Origin: Chloroflexota bacterium
Lineage (GTDB): Bacteria > Chloroflexota > Chloroflexia > Thermomicrobiales > UBA6265
Reading direction: 5' to 3'
Assembly (NCBI GenBank): GCA_023389575.1
Contig: JAEWEG010000045.1
Coordinates: 42,734-106,733 of the forward strand
Length of the DNA: 64,000 bases
A program made the translations under genes and the position numbers. This document shows, one piece after another, positions 25,363-34,456 of this stretch. Below the pieces are notes generated by a model that was given only the letters and a program-made list of their open reading frames with translations, had not been told where the DNA came from and did no database searches. The first letter of the stretch is position 1. Each line of letters starts with the position of its first letter.

Positions 25363-25800
25363 TCAGGCCGCCTTTGGGGGAGGGGCGGGCACGCTGGAAA
25401 CGTGCCCGGCGTGGATGGTGGACAAAGCCAGATCTGGACGACCGTCGGTCTCATCCGTCAGGAACTGAGGAGCATCGTCGGATCTCGGCAGCACGTCGAC
25501 GGTGATCACGGTGTGGGACGTGGTTCCCGGTTGAATCCGGTCGACATGCTCTTCGCACGACTCGCAGGGTTCGGCGAGCATGTCCGATTGGTGCAGCAGG
25601 TAGTGACCAGGCCGGGTGAACGTCTGGCTGACCGGTCGCTGCTCGGTGACCGTGCGCGTGTCCTCGCTGGTTACGTCCATCGCCGCCACACGAGGACATC
25701 CCGGCAGGGCCACGACCGCCAGCAGGACGACGAGCAGCGTCATGGAGGAGCCGAAGCCCCTGTCCACCCAGTGTCTGAGTGTCGCCCCTAAAACCTGCAT
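25363..25800 (-). CDS. Predicted small lipoprotein with CxxC motif, first gene of copper operon
   Basis: A 145-residue protein of no family I recognise. It has a hydrophobic segment (MTLLVVLLAVVALPGC) with an LPGC lipobox, then a beta-rich-looking domain with TFTRPGHYLLHQSDMLAEP, a CESCEEH motif and a proline-rich end. RPGHYLLHQ resembles one edge of a cupredoxin, but the ligand set is incomplete. The start at 25800 is the less certain part; an upstream in-frame ATG (25833) exists. It leads the SCO1-PCuAC-TlpA/CcdA operon, so a role in copper or thiol handling outside the membrane is likely but unproven. Confidence 0.55.
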   Translation of the reverse strand: MQVLGATLRHWVDRGFGSSMTLLVVLLAVVALPGCPRVAAMDVTSEDTRTVTEQRPVSQTFTRPGHYLLHQSDMLAEPCESCEEHVDRIQPGTTSHTVITVDVLPRSDDAPQFLTDETDGRPDLALSTIHAGHVSSVPAPPPKAA

Positions 25801-26019
25801 GCCGCGTTGCCTTGACGCTGCGTGGGGCACCACGCCGTACCTCCACCTTCTGGCCCAATTCTACCAAGCACCAGCGCGGCACGGATCAGGTGATGCACTG
25901 GCGCTCGACCAGCCAATTTCACGTCCAGATCGCCAAATAGTCGCGTGAATCGCCGAGGAAGGGTACTATCGCCCTTCAAACTTTGAACCGCGCGGCGGGA
26001 ACGGATCGAGGGGGTAACG

Positions 26020-27060
26020 GTGAGCGTGAAGTTGGTGCATGTGGGCCTTGGCGGATGGGGTGGCGACTGGGAGATGAACGCGATCCCACCAGTCTCCGAG
26101 ATAGAGCGTGTTGCCTGGGTCGATGCCCATGAGCCAACCCTGGAAACGGCGAAGAAGAAGCTGAACCTTCCCGAGGACCGGTGCTTCACCTCCATCGAGG
26201 ATGCCTTCGCGGCCGTGGAGGCCGACGCCCTCCTGATCACCGCGCCCCAGCAGGCACACATTCCGCTCGCCATCCAGGCCATGGAGGCCGGCAAGCACGT
26301 CCTCGTGGAGAAGCCGCTCGCGGTCTCGGTCGAGGAAGCGCGCCAGGGGATCGAGGTGTCGGACAGGACCGGCAAGATCCTGATGGTGAGCCAGCAGTAC
26401 AGGCACTATCCGGCGGTGCGCAAGGCGGCCCAGCTTGTCTCGGACAAGCACTATGGTCCGGTCGGAACGATCAATGTCGACTTTCGCAAATGGGCGAACA
26501 ACGCCCCTCGCGAGGGCCACAAGCACTATTTCATCCAGCACCCGCTGATCTACGACATGTCGATCCACCATTTCGACCTGATGCGACTGATCATCGGCGA
26601 GGACGCCGTTCGCGTCTACGCGAAGCCGACCGACCCGCCCTGGAGCAAGTTCGAACAGGAAGGCGCGGCCGCCATCACCATCGAGTTCGAGGGCGGGGCC
26701 ATCGTCTCCTATCGAGGGAGCTGGGTGAGCCCGGGCCGCCCCACCAACTGGGCCGGCGAATGGAACCTGGAGTGCGAGAAGGGCAACATCTTCTTCACCA
26801 GCCGAGCCGGTGGCGAAATCGGCGTCGGTGGCGACGAGGTACGGGTGACGCCCACCGGCGAGGAGGAAGAGAAGGTCCGCCTGGTCCAGCCGCGCTTCTG
26901 GGGACGCTCGGCCGGTCTGGTCCGCTTCGCCGAGGCCATCGCCAGCGGCACCGAGCCTGAAACATCGGCCCGCAACAACCTCGGCAGCCTCGCGCTGATG
27001 GAAGCGGCTGGCCGGGCATCGATTTCCGGCAAGGTTGAAGACGTCGAGAAGACCTCCTGA
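26020..27060 (+). CDS. Gfo/Idh/MocA family oxidoreductase
   Basis: A 346-residue dehydrogenase. The Rossmann motif is VHVGLGGWGGDW, the EKP motif is HVLVEKPLAVSV, and the second domain contains IQHPLIYDMSIHHFDLMRLI. A glycosidase-like or sugar-acid substrate is suggested by the following HIT, sulfatase, enolase-superfamily and HAD genes on the same strand. Start GTG with a GGGGG run 5 nt upstream; TACTAT about 50 nt upstream could be the -10. Confidence 0.87.
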   Translation: MSVKLVHVGLGGWGGDWEMNAIPPVSEIERVAWVDAHEPTLETAKKKLNLPEDRCFTSIEDAFAAVEADALLITAPQQAHIPLAIQAMEAGKHVLVEKPLAVSVEEARQGIEVSDRTGKILMVSQQYRHYPAVRKAAQLVSDKHYGPVGTINVDFRKWANNAPREGHKHYFIQHPLIYDMSIHHFDLMRLIIGEDAVRVYAKPTDPPWSKFEQEGAAAITIEFEGGAIVSYRGSWVSPGRPTNWAGEWNLECEKGNIFFTSRAGGEIGVGGDEVRVTPTGEEEEKVRLVQPRFWGRSAGLVRFAEAIASGTEPETSARNNLGSLALMEAAGRASISGKVEDVEKTS

Positions 27061-27078
27061 TCTCGAGGATGACCGCCG

Positions 27079-27555
27079 ATGTTCAATCACGCCCCCGATG
27101 GCTACGATTGCCCGTTCTGCCGCCTGGCTCGCGGGGAAAACACCTCCCTCTCGAGCCAGGCTGACCTGGTCTACCGGGACGCGGACGTGATCGCGCTGGT
27201 CTCGATCGACTGGTGGCCGAACAACCAGGGCCACGTGCTGGTGATACCGGTCCAGCATTTCGAGAACGTCTACGACCTGCCACCGGAACTGGGAACGCCG
27301 CTCCACTCGGTCATCCGAAACGTCGCCCTGGCGATGAAGGATGCCTACGGTTGCACCGGCGTCACCATCCGGCAGAACAACGAGCCAGACGGGTCGCAGG
27401 ATGTGTGGCATCACCACACGCATGTCATCCCGCGATACAAGGGCGACAACCTGCACCGGTCTCGTTTCGTGCCCAACTCGCCGGAGGAGCGAAAACCCTA
27501 CGTCGAGCAGTTGCGCGAACGGCTCGGCTGGCGGGAACCTGGGGACACGCGGTAG
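27079..27555 (+). CDS. HIT family protein
   Basis: A 158-residue histidine-triad protein. The catalytic triad H-x-H-x-H is in WHHHTHVIPRY, and the N-terminus has CPFCRLARGE, a possible zinc site (Cys pair at the start). HIT enzymes hydrolyse or transfer nucleoside phosphoramidate or dinucleotide bonds. It is 18 nt after the oxidoreductase gene and probably co-transcribed, though its role in this catabolic cluster is unclear. Confidence 0.88.
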   Translation: MFNHAPDGYDCPFCRLARGENTSLSSQADLVYRDADVIALVSIDWWPNNQGHVLVIPVQHFENVYDLPPELGTPLHSVIRNVALAMKDAYGCTGVTIRQNNEPDGSQDVWHHHTHVIPRYKGDNLHRSRFVPNSPEERKPYVEQLRERLGWREPGDTR

Positions 27556-27651
27556 CGGTTGCCATTGAAGAGAACCCGAACTCGGGTTGAGCGCGATCCT
27601 CCAGCGCGGCCACGTGCGTCGCCACTGGAGTCCGCGTCGGAGGATCGCCGA

Positions 27652-29166
27652 ATGGCGGAAGACCAGCCCAATATCCTGCTCATCACCAGCGACCAGCAAC
27701 ACTGGTACACGCTCGGCCGGGACAACCCACGCATCCAGACGCCCAACCTCGATCGCCTCGCCGGCGAAGGCGTCCAGTTCGACCGCGCCTACTGCCCGAA
27801 TCCCGTTTGCTCCCCCTCCCGTTCATCGATCATCACCGGGCAGTACCCCTCCAGCCATGGCTGCTGGACCATTGGCGTGAAACTCGCCGAGGACATTCCC
27901 ACCGTCGGCGACGCGCTCCAGCGGGCCGGATACGCCACCTCGTTGATCGGCAAGGCCCATTTCCAGCCGCTCGGTTCCACTCCCGAACAGGAATCGCTCG
28001 AAACCCCGGAGAAGATTCGCGACCTCGACTTCTGGCGGGAGTTCACCGGCCCCTGGTACGGCTTCCAGAATGTCGAGATCGGCCGCATGCATGGCGACGA
28101 GTATCTCGTGGGCCAGCATTACGCGCTGTGGATGGAAGAACAGGGATTCACGGACTGGCGCGACCATTTCATGCCGCTGCCGGGGGAACTGGCCCGACCC
28201 ACCCGGCGCGGTTCGTGGGAGTTGCCAGCCGAATACCACTACACCACCTGGACGGCGGAACGCACGATCGCGGCCATCGACCGCGACGTCGCCGGAACGC
28301 CGTTTTTCACCTGGGCCTCGTTCCACGATCCGCACCCGCCGTACGTCGTTCCCGAACCGTGGGCGTCGATGTACGACCCGGACGACATGGAACCAGGCAC
28401 GCTCAAGGTCGATGAGCTGCAACTGATGTCGATGGCCCACCAACTCACCCAGGAAACCGAGCCCGACTTTTCCGCCTGGGCCGAGTCCGGCTTCGGCAAT
28501 CACGGCTTCCATAGTCACCTGGTGGACGAAGCGCAACTTCGCAAGGACATGGCGATCTATTACGGCATGATCAGCTTCATGGACGCCGAGATCGGACGCA
28601 TCCTCGACCGGCTGGACGCCCTCGGGATCGCCGAGTCCACCGTCGTTGTCTTCACCACCGATCACGGCCATTTCCTGGGTCATCACGGGCTAACCGCCAA
28701 GGGCGCCTTCCACTACGAAGACCTCATCCGCCTCCCGTTCGTGGTCCGCGCGCCGGGCATGACGCAACGCGGCACGCGCAGCGGCGCCTTGCAGAGCCTG
28801 GTCGACCTCGCGCCGACCTTCCTGGACTACGCCGGCCTGCCAATTCCCGGACTGATGCAGGGCGTCTCCCAGCGGGAGGTCTGGTCAGGCGAGCGGGCAT
28901 CGGCCCGCGACTGGGCGATTGTCGAGAATCGCCACCAGCCAACCCGCCTTCACCTGCGAACCTACGTCGAGGACCGCTACAAGCTCACGGTCTATCGAGG
29001 CGAGGAGTACGGGGAGCTGTTCGACCTGGTCGAAGACCCGCAGGAACGCCACAACCGCTGGGCCGACCCTGACTTCGCCACCATCAAGGCCGACCTCATG
29101 TACCGCTTCATCCAGGCTGAGATCAGCCGCGAACAAACCCACTTCCCACGCATCGCCAACGCCTGA
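27652..29166 (+). CDS. Formylglycine-dependent sulfatase
   Basis: A 504-residue type I sulfatase. Metal ligands begin at Asp14 (ITSDQQHW), and the formylglycine motif is C53-S-P-S-R, followed by SSIITGQYPSSHG. A later metal site is VVFTTDHGHFLGHHG. No signal peptide is visible, so it probably acts in the cytoplasm, on a sulfated sugar or other ester. The ATG at 27652 has GGAGG 9 nt upstream. A formylglycine-generating enzyme is not encoded in this window. Confidence 0.9.
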   Translation: MAEDQPNILLITSDQQHWYTLGRDNPRIQTPNLDRLAGEGVQFDRAYCPNPVCSPSRSSIITGQYPSSHGCWTIGVKLAEDIPTVGDALQRAGYATSLIGKAHFQPLGSTPEQESLETPEKIRDLDFWREFTGPWYGFQNVEIGRMHGDEYLVGQHYALWMEEQGFTDWRDHFMPLPGELARPTRRGSWELPAEYHYTTWTAERTIAAIDRDVAGTPFFTWASFHDPHPPYVVPEPWASMYDPDDMEPGTLKVDELQLMSMAHQLTQETEPDFSAWAESGFGNHGFHSHLVDEAQLRKDMAIYYGMISFMDAEIGRILDRLDALGIAESTVVVFTTDHGHFLGHHGLTAKGAFHYEDLIRLPFVVRAPGMTQRGTRSGALQSLVDLAPTFLDYAGLPIPGLMQGVSQREVWSGERASARDWAIVENRHQPTRLHLRTYVEDRYKLTVYRGEEYGELFDLVEDPQERHNRWADPDFATIKADLMYRFIQAEISREQTHFPRIANA

Positions 29167-29229
29167 CACCGCGACGTCGCCAGGTCGAGCGCTTCTTGTT
29201 CGACCTGAGAACAAAGGATGTGACCCGAC

Positions 29230-30429
29230 ATGACCGACCCCGTCGCCACGCCCGAGCATGCCGCGCTCAGCCCATCGGAACTCGCGAGCCTGAGCATCGT
29301 CGATATCCAGACCATGACCTTCCGTCATACGTCCCACGTCGGACGCGACACCAAGGGGCACGGCCATCCCGCCGAAGCCCATGACGCGATGAAAACCATC
29401 ACCAGGATTCGCACAAGCGCCGGCGTCGATGGGTACTGCGTCGGTGGATCGCCGGAAACCGCCGCCGTGGCCATGCGAATGGTCGGCGACATGAACCCGC
29501 TTTCCCGCGAAGCGATCTGGATCGAATTACTGCAGGCCCAACGCCTCGAGCGTCGCGCCATGGACGACCGGAATCTCGCCGCCATCGACTGCGCGCTCTG
29601 GGATTTCGCCGGTCGTCTGACTGGCATGCCAATCCATCGGCTCCTGGGCAGCTTCCGCGATTCGGTGCCGGCCTATGCCAGCTCGATGTGTGGGAACGAC
29701 ATTCCAGGCGGGCTGGACTCTCCCGAGGCCTACGCCGATTTCGCGGCCGCCTGCCAGACCCAGGGATACCCCGCCTTCAAGCTCCACACCTGGATGGCGC
29801 CCTACGGCCCAGATCTGGACCGGGACATCGCCGCCTGCCAGGCGGTACGCGAGCGGGTCGGCCCGGACATGAAGCTCATGCTCGACCCGCATCATGACTA
29901 CACCCGCGAGGAAGCACTCAAGCTCGGCCGCGCCCTCGAGGAATTGGGCTACTACTGGATGGAGGAGCCGATGAACGAACACAGCATCTCGTCCTACATC
30001 TGGCTCACCGACCAGCTCGACCTGACGATCGTTGGTCCGGAGACCGCCGAAGGACAGATGTACACCCGCGCCGAATGGATCGTGCGCGGCGCCTCCGATG
30101 TGTCCCGCGTCGGCGTGTGGGATGTCGGTGGTATCACTCCGGCGATGAAGGTCGTTCACCTCTGCGAATCGTTCCGCGTGCGATGCGAGGTCCATGGCGG
30201 CGGCGCCGCCAACCTCCAGGTCCTCGGGGCAATGGGTATCCCGGGCGAGTTCTACGAGAAGGGCCTCCTGCATCCACATGTCGACCACGACGCGGAGTCG
30301 CCGTGGCTGAAAACGCCGATCGATTCGATCGACGAGCAGGGCAATGTGGCCATTCCCCAGGGCCCTGGCCTCGGCGAGGACCTGGACTGGGATTTCATTC
30401 GGGACAACATGATCAGTGATTGGGCGTAA
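29230..30429 (+). CDS. Mandelate racemase/enolase superfamily dehydratase
   Basis: A 399-residue enolase-superfamily protein. Metal ligands fit MLDPHHDYT, WMEEPMNEHS and VGPETAEG. The position of the second-strand base carries K-L-H (FKLHTWMAP) rather than the K-x-K of mandelate racemase, pointing to an acid-sugar dehydratase subgroup. A typical role is removal of water from a sugar acid. The gene is co-directional with sulfatase, HAD and oxidoreductase genes, consistent with sugar-acid catabolism. The exact substrate is unknown. Confidence 0.88.
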   Translation: MTDPVATPEHAALSPSELASLSIVDIQTMTFRHTSHVGRDTKGHGHPAEAHDAMKTITRIRTSAGVDGYCVGGSPETAAVAMRMVGDMNPLSREAIWIELLQAQRLERRAMDDRNLAAIDCALWDFAGRLTGMPIHRLLGSFRDSVPAYASSMCGNDIPGGLDSPEAYADFAAACQTQGYPAFKLHTWMAPYGPDLDRDIAACQAVRERVGPDMKLMLDPHHDYTREEALKLGRALEELGYYWMEEPMNEHSISSYIWLTDQLDLTIVGPETAEGQMYTRAEWIVRGASDVSRVGVWDVGGITPAMKVVHLCESFRVRCEVHGGGAANLQVLGAMGIPGEFYEKGLLHPHVDHDAESPWLKTPIDSIDEQGNVAIPQGPGLGEDLDWDFIRDNMISDWA

Positions 30430-30459
30430 CGCGGCCTGCCGCAAGGGTGGACAACGACG

Positions 30460-31179
30460 ATGAACCTCAACGACTTCGACGCGCTCAGCTTTGATTGTTA
30501 CGGCACTCTGATCGACTGGGAAACCGGCCTGAGGGCAGGGCTCGAGAAGGTGGCCCACCTCGGATCGCCCTCTCCCGATCTCGACTCGCTGCTGGAAACC
30601 TACGGCGCCTGCGAAGCCGAGGTCGAGCGCTCACAGCCGGGACTCCGCTATCCGGACGTCATCGCCCGGTCGGCGATCGCCGCCGGAGCGATCCACGGCA
30701 TTTCCGTACCCGAGGCACTCGCGAGCGAGATCGGCGATTCCGTACCCGCCTGGCCGGCCTTCCCCGACTCCGCGGAAGCCCTCGCCCGCCTGAAGGCCCG
30801 CTACAAGCTGATCATCCTCTCGAATGTCGACCGGCGATCATTCGCCGGAAGCAACGAGCGTCTTGAGGTGACCTTCGACGCCATCCTCACCGCCGAGGAC
30901 ATCGGTTCGTACAAGCCCAACCCGGCCAACTTCGAAGCCCTGCTCGCGAAAATCGACGAGTTGGGCATCGCCCGCGACCGCCTGTTGCACGTCGCCCAGA
31001 GCCTGTTCCACGATCACGTCCCGGCGAAAGCGGCCGGTCTGTCCACGGTCTGGATCGATCGCCGGGCCGGCAAGCAGGGCACCGGCGCCACCCCCAACCC
31101 CTCGTCCGCCGTCCAGCCAGATTGGACCTTCACCTCCATGGCCGAATTCGCCGACGCCGTGGAAAGCGAGACACGCTAA
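30460..31179 (+). CDS. HAD-superfamily hydrolase, haloacid dehalogenase type II-like
   Basis: A 239-residue HAD protein. Motif I is LSFDCYGTLIDWE (nucleophile Asp12), motif II is IILSNVD, motif III lysine is in SYKPNPANFE, and a later segment HVAQSLFHDHVPA matches type II haloacid dehalogenases. Members either cleave C-halogen bonds or act as phosphatases; the missing check is the halide-binding Arg/Asn/Trp set. It is 30 nt after the enolase-superfamily gene. Confidence 0.85.
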   Translation: MNLNDFDALSFDCYGTLIDWETGLRAGLEKVAHLGSPSPDLDSLLETYGACEAEVERSQPGLRYPDVIARSAIAAGAIHGISVPEALASEIGDSVPAWPAFPDSAEALARLKARYKLIILSNVDRRSFAGSNERLEVTFDAILTAEDIGSYKPNPANFEALLAKIDELGIARDRLLHVAQSLFHDHVPAKAAGLSTVWIDRRAGKQGTGATPNPSSAVQPDWTFTSMAEFADAVESETR

Positions 31180-31331
31180 TACGCCTTGCCATGCACCGGT
31201 AGGGAGGTCCTGGACAACCATCAGCGGTTATGTCCCTTACGCGCCCTGGTTGTCGTATGGGCTTCCGCGGGCCACGCCAACGGATCGCCTTCTGGTTCAC
31301 GGCTGCGTTCCAGAACGACACGAGCGAAACA

Positions 31332-32948
31332 TCACCCCGCCCGGAGCACCAGCACCCAATCGCCCGGCCGATCGCCCATTTGAGGCTCAGGCGGGCTGAA
31401 CGTGCCGCCGTTCACCGGGGATTGCTCGCCCAGGTCACCGGTTCGCGGGTTGAACCAGGCCGCCGTGGCGAATGCATCGCCGCCTCGGACCGTGACCTCG
31501 CCACCAACCGGCAGGTACACCACCGCCAGGTCGCCCTCCGCCGAAGCAAGCGCCAGCGGCGCATACCCTCGACGCTCGTCCGCGCTGGTCGCCAGTTCCG
31601 GCGCGGGCGTCATTTCCTCGAACGGAGCGATCTCGGTGAAGAAGCGCCGGACATGCAGCAGGTGGGCCAGGCCTTCCTGATCCTCGTCCAGTTCCATGAC
31701 CGGCCCCCACGAGTTCTCGAATCCGTGGATGATGCCGACCCCGCTCATCACGCCGCGCCACGCCCCTCGCCGGGTGTGATCGGCGTCGCACCAGCGATGC
31801 CCCAGCATCATCGGCGGTAACTCGGGGTTGAACTCGTAGCCCCACTCCGAGAGTACCGCCGAGCCGGGCCAGTCGTGCAGGCTCTCGCGAATCCGGTCCT
31901 CGATTCCGGCGGCCAGCCAGCCGTGCTGCTCGCTCGTGGTGCCCCACGTCTGGAACATCACCGTGTCGATCACCGTCGGGTCACTCGCGAACCGCTTGCC
32001 GAACGACGGCAGTTCCGGACCGTTATGGATCGCCACCACGTGCCCATGTGGCGCGTGCCGTCGGACAAGGTGCGCCATCCGGATCGCCCACCGGTCCGCC
32101 ACGCCGCTCCGCGCGTAGTGCCAGTCGCCATTCGGGTAATACTCGTACTCGTTGTGCAGCTGCCAGAACCACACCGCGTTGTACGCGTCGTACCGCGCCA
32201 GCAGATACCGCACCCAGAGTTCTTCCCACTCGGCCACGAAGATGTTGCGGCTGTTGAACGGGAACTCGTCGCCCCACGCCTGCATGATCATCTCGATCCC
32301 GATCCCGAGCGATTCCGCTTCCTGAACCACCCAGTCGACGGTGCGGAAATACTCCAGGTTGAACTGGTCGAAGCGCGGGTTCTGCGGGCTGCCGCGCCAG
32401 GGCCACAGGCTGCGCGTCTGCCAGGTGCTGTATCCATCCACCTGATGAAACTCGCTGACGGGCAACCGGATTCGCAGCAAGTTGAACCCCTGCTCGGCCC
32501 GGCGCCTCAGGAACCGGCCCACCGCAGCCTTCCCCTCGGCGTCGTTATGCGCCATGCCGAACAGGTGGTACACGGTGTCGCCGAAAATCATCACCGGCTC
32601 GCCGTTCTCGAACGTGAATCCCCAGGCCTCTCCCGGTGTCGAGCGCAGGAATCCACGCGGGTCACCTTCGGCCACCTCGAACGTCCCTGCTCGCTCGAAG
32701 TCCGGGTTCGGTGGCGTCGACTCCAGCCGCCAGCGCCACTGGCCCGGCTCGCCCGGGTTGAACCGCACCTTCCACTCGTTTCCGCCATCGTGGAAGCCCT
32801 CGATCGTCGATTCCTTGCCGGAGGGGGCGACGAAGACGGCCCGCGCGGTGACACCGGTGAACGGTTCGGGGTAGTCGTGGCTCGTGGAAAAGCTCCACTC
32901 GCGGACCTCGCGGAGCGGAAGCCTGGTCTCGTTGGTGTCGAGTGTCAT
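31332..32948 (-). CDS. DUF5060 / glycoside hydrolase-like protein
   Basis: A 538-residue protein. Residues 1-100 are a beta domain typical of DUF5060 (PEPFTGVTARAVFVAPSGKE, then WKVRFNPGEPGQWRWRLES). Residues 110-440 resemble a TIM barrel (MIFGDTVYHLFGMAHND, NLLRIRLPVSEF, VWFWQLHNEYEYYPNGDWHY, VLSEWGYEFNP), with candidate acid/base Glu in HNEYE and nucleophile in LSEWG. A C-terminal beta domain has DRPGDWVLVL. No signal peptide is seen. It is likely a glycosidase acting on imported sugars. The ATG at 32948 follows AGGGAG. Confidence 0.75.
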   Translation of the reverse strand: MTLDTNETRLPLREVREWSFSTSHDYPEPFTGVTARAVFVAPSGKESTIEGFHDGGNEWKVRFNPGEPGQWRWRLESTPPNPDFERAGTFEVAEGDPRGFLRSTPGEAWGFTFENGEPVMIFGDTVYHLFGMAHNDAEGKAAVGRFLRRRAEQGFNLLRIRLPVSEFHQVDGYSTWQTRSLWPWRGSPQNPRFDQFNLEYFRTVDWVVQEAESLGIGIEMIMQAWGDEFPFNSRNIFVAEWEELWVRYLLARYDAYNAVWFWQLHNEYEYYPNGDWHYARSGVADRWAIRMAHLVRRHAPHGHVVAIHNGPELPSFGKRFASDPTVIDTVMFQTWGTTSEQHGWLAAGIEDRIRESLHDWPGSAVLSEWGYEFNPELPPMMLGHRWCDADHTRRGAWRGVMSGVGIIHGFENSWGPVMELDEDQEGLAHLLHVRRFFTEIAPFEEMTPAPELATSADERRGYAPLALASAEGDLAVVYLPVGGEVTVRGGDAFATAAWFNPRTGDLGEQSPVNGGTFSPPEPQMGDRPGDWVLVLRAG

Positions 32949-32956
32949 TGGTCTCC

Positions 32957-33439
32957 CTAGTGGCCCTGGGAGCGACGCCAGCGCGGCACGACCCACCAGA
33001 GCGCGATGATGATGGCGGCGAATCCGCCAGCTATTGTCCACGACGCCCACCGCCCGGCAATCACCTCGGACATCACAAGCTGGGTGGCCAGCACGAGCGC
33101 GATGGACAGTGGCACCAGCCCGGCGATGATGTATCGGGTAGCGATGTTCTTGAATGCCTCTCGGTCACGCAGCGGGCGCTGCAACCGGTGCTGCGCGGCG
33201 GGCGCGGAGAACAGGATGAGGCTCAGCAACGTACAGATGAAGGTGACGACATAGACGGCCTTCTCCTCGTCGCGAATTTCAGCGAACCCGCCGTTGAACG
33301 GCAGGATGATGAGAAACGCGGTCAACGTCTGCGCTCCCGGCAAGAGCACGCGCATCTCGTTCAGCATGTCGCTGAGGTCACCGTCCCCCTGTTCCTCGGC
33401 GAATTGCTCGGCTCGTGTCTTGGCATCGGTTGGTGGCAA
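32957..33439 (-). CDS. DUF6328 family membrane protein
   Basis: A 160-residue protein with about four membrane helices: LTAFLIILPFNGGF, VVTFICTLLSLILFSA, IIAGLVPLSIALVLATQLVM and WTIAGGFAAIIIALWWVVP. The acidic N-terminus and EMRVLLPGAQTLTAFLIILPF match DUF6328, whose function is unknown. The start is TTG with AAGGGA upstream. It is 8 nt upstream of the DUF5060 gene and so in its operon. It is divergent from the two-domain cupredoxin gene. Confidence 0.7.
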   Translation of the reverse strand: MPPTDAKTRAEQFAEEQGDGDLSDMLNEMRVLLPGAQTLTAFLIILPFNGGFAEIRDEEKAVYVVTFICTLLSLILFSAPAAQHRLQRPLRDREAFKNIATRYIIAGLVPLSIALVLATQLVMSEVIAGRWASWTIAGGFAAIIIALWWVVPRWRRSQGH

Positions 33440-33601
33440 TTAGCGGTCCCTTCTGGCGACTCTGGATAAAGTGTCACGAATGATACGCTGGAAGTGGATG
33501 GCGACACGCGAGCCCAAGATGTTGCCCGCGCATCCATCCTCGGCCGCGCCGGATACGCGCTCGTCACGCCTACCGGGCACGGCGTCAGGAGCACCAACGC
33601 G

Positions 33602-34411
33602 ATGACCAGGCACGACATCGACCCACGGAATCCCGGCGAGACCGACGCGGAAGAACCGGACGAGCGATGGACCATCACCCGGCGAGCCATCGTTGCCGGC
33701 CTCGCCGGTGTCCCGGCGCTCTCGACGGCCGCCGTCCTTGGAGCGGGCCTTCGTCACGATGACGACGACGACCACGACGACGAGGACACGCATGATGACG
33801 ACCATTCGGATGACGACCATGATGATGACCACGACGATTCTGACGACGACGATGGTCCGGCGCGCACGCTGGAAGACGGGTCGATCGAGGTTCGCATCAC
33901 CGACGACGACTCCGACGGGTTCACGCCCCAGTCCCTCACCATCCAGCCGGGCCAGTCAATCACCTTCGTGAACCGCGACGACGATGCCCATACCGCCACC
34001 GGGGCTGACTGGGATACGGGCATCCTGCAACCTGGCGACAGCGCGACCATCGCCTTCGACACGCCTGGCGAGTTCGCCTATGCCTGCCAGATCCACCCCG
34101 TCATGACCGGAACCATCATGGTGGAAGGGGCGGTCGCCACCCCGCAAGCGTCTCCGGCGGCGTCTGGAGACACCATCAGCATCGTCAATCTCGCCTACGA
34201 CCCACCCCAACTCGATGTCGCCGTGGGGACGACCGTCACCTGGACGAATGACGACCAGGTTTCACACACCGCGACAAGCGCCGACGGCCTGTTCGATACA
34301 GGAACCATCGGCGCTGGGGAGTCAGCCGGCATCACATTCGACGAGGCGGGCACGTTCGAGTATGTCTGCGCGTTCCACGCTGGCATGCGCGCGACGGTGG
34401 TTGTGAGCTAA
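33602..34411 (+). CDS. Two-domain exported cupredoxin with Asp/His-rich linker
   Basis: A 269-residue TAT-type protein (TRRAIVAGLAGVPALSTAAV). Residues 52-84 are almost only Asp and His, a probable metal buffer. Two plastocyanin-like domains follow, each with a complete type 1 copper set: H130, C162, H165, M168 and H222, C256, H259, M262. It likely carries electrons or binds copper outside the membrane. The ATG at 33602 has CAGGAG 10 nt upstream. A terminator follows the stop. Divergent from the DUF6328 gene. Confidence 0.88.
   Translation: MTRHDIDPRNPGETDAEEPDERWTITRRAIVAGLAGVPALSTAAVLGAGLRHDDDDDHDDEDTHDDDHSDDDHDDDHDDSDDDDGPARTLEDGSIEVRITDDDSDGFTPQSLTIQPGQSITFVNRDDDAHTATGADWDTGILQPGDSATIAFDTPGEFAYACQIHPVMTGTIMVEGAVATPQASPAASGDTISIVNLAYDPPQLDVAVGTTVTWTNDDQVSHTATSADGLFDTGTIGAGESAGITFDEAGTFEYVCAFHAGMRATVVVS
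33755..33853 (+). repeat. Asp/His-rich coding repeat (GAY/CAY codons)
   Basis: Codons 52-84 of the cupredoxin gene are mostly GAC/GAT and CAC/CAT, giving runs such as HDDDDDHDD. It is low-complexity coding DNA, in frame with both flanking domains. Confidence 0.8.
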
Positions 34412-34424
34412 CCAGCCCTCACAT

Positions 34425-34448
34425 CGGCCGGGGCGTGGTCCCCGGCCG
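34425..34448. terminator. Bidirectional terminator between cupredoxin and DUF2231-Rieske genes
   Basis: CGGCCGGGG and CCCCGGCCG form a perfect 9-bp stem around a 6-nt loop, 13 nt after the cupredoxin stop and 8 nt before the stop of the convergent gene. Confidence 0.7.
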
Positions 34449-34456
34449 GCACGGCG

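Noticed and set aside
25966..27702. Long leftward open frame opposite the Gfo/Idh/MocA and HIT genes
   Set aside because: It crosses two well-supported genes and an intergenic gap, and its translation lacks any recognisable domain.
31213..31254. Hairpin between the convergent HAD and DUF5060 genes
   Set aside because: An 8-bp stem with a 26-nt loop and no T-run is too weak to call a terminator.
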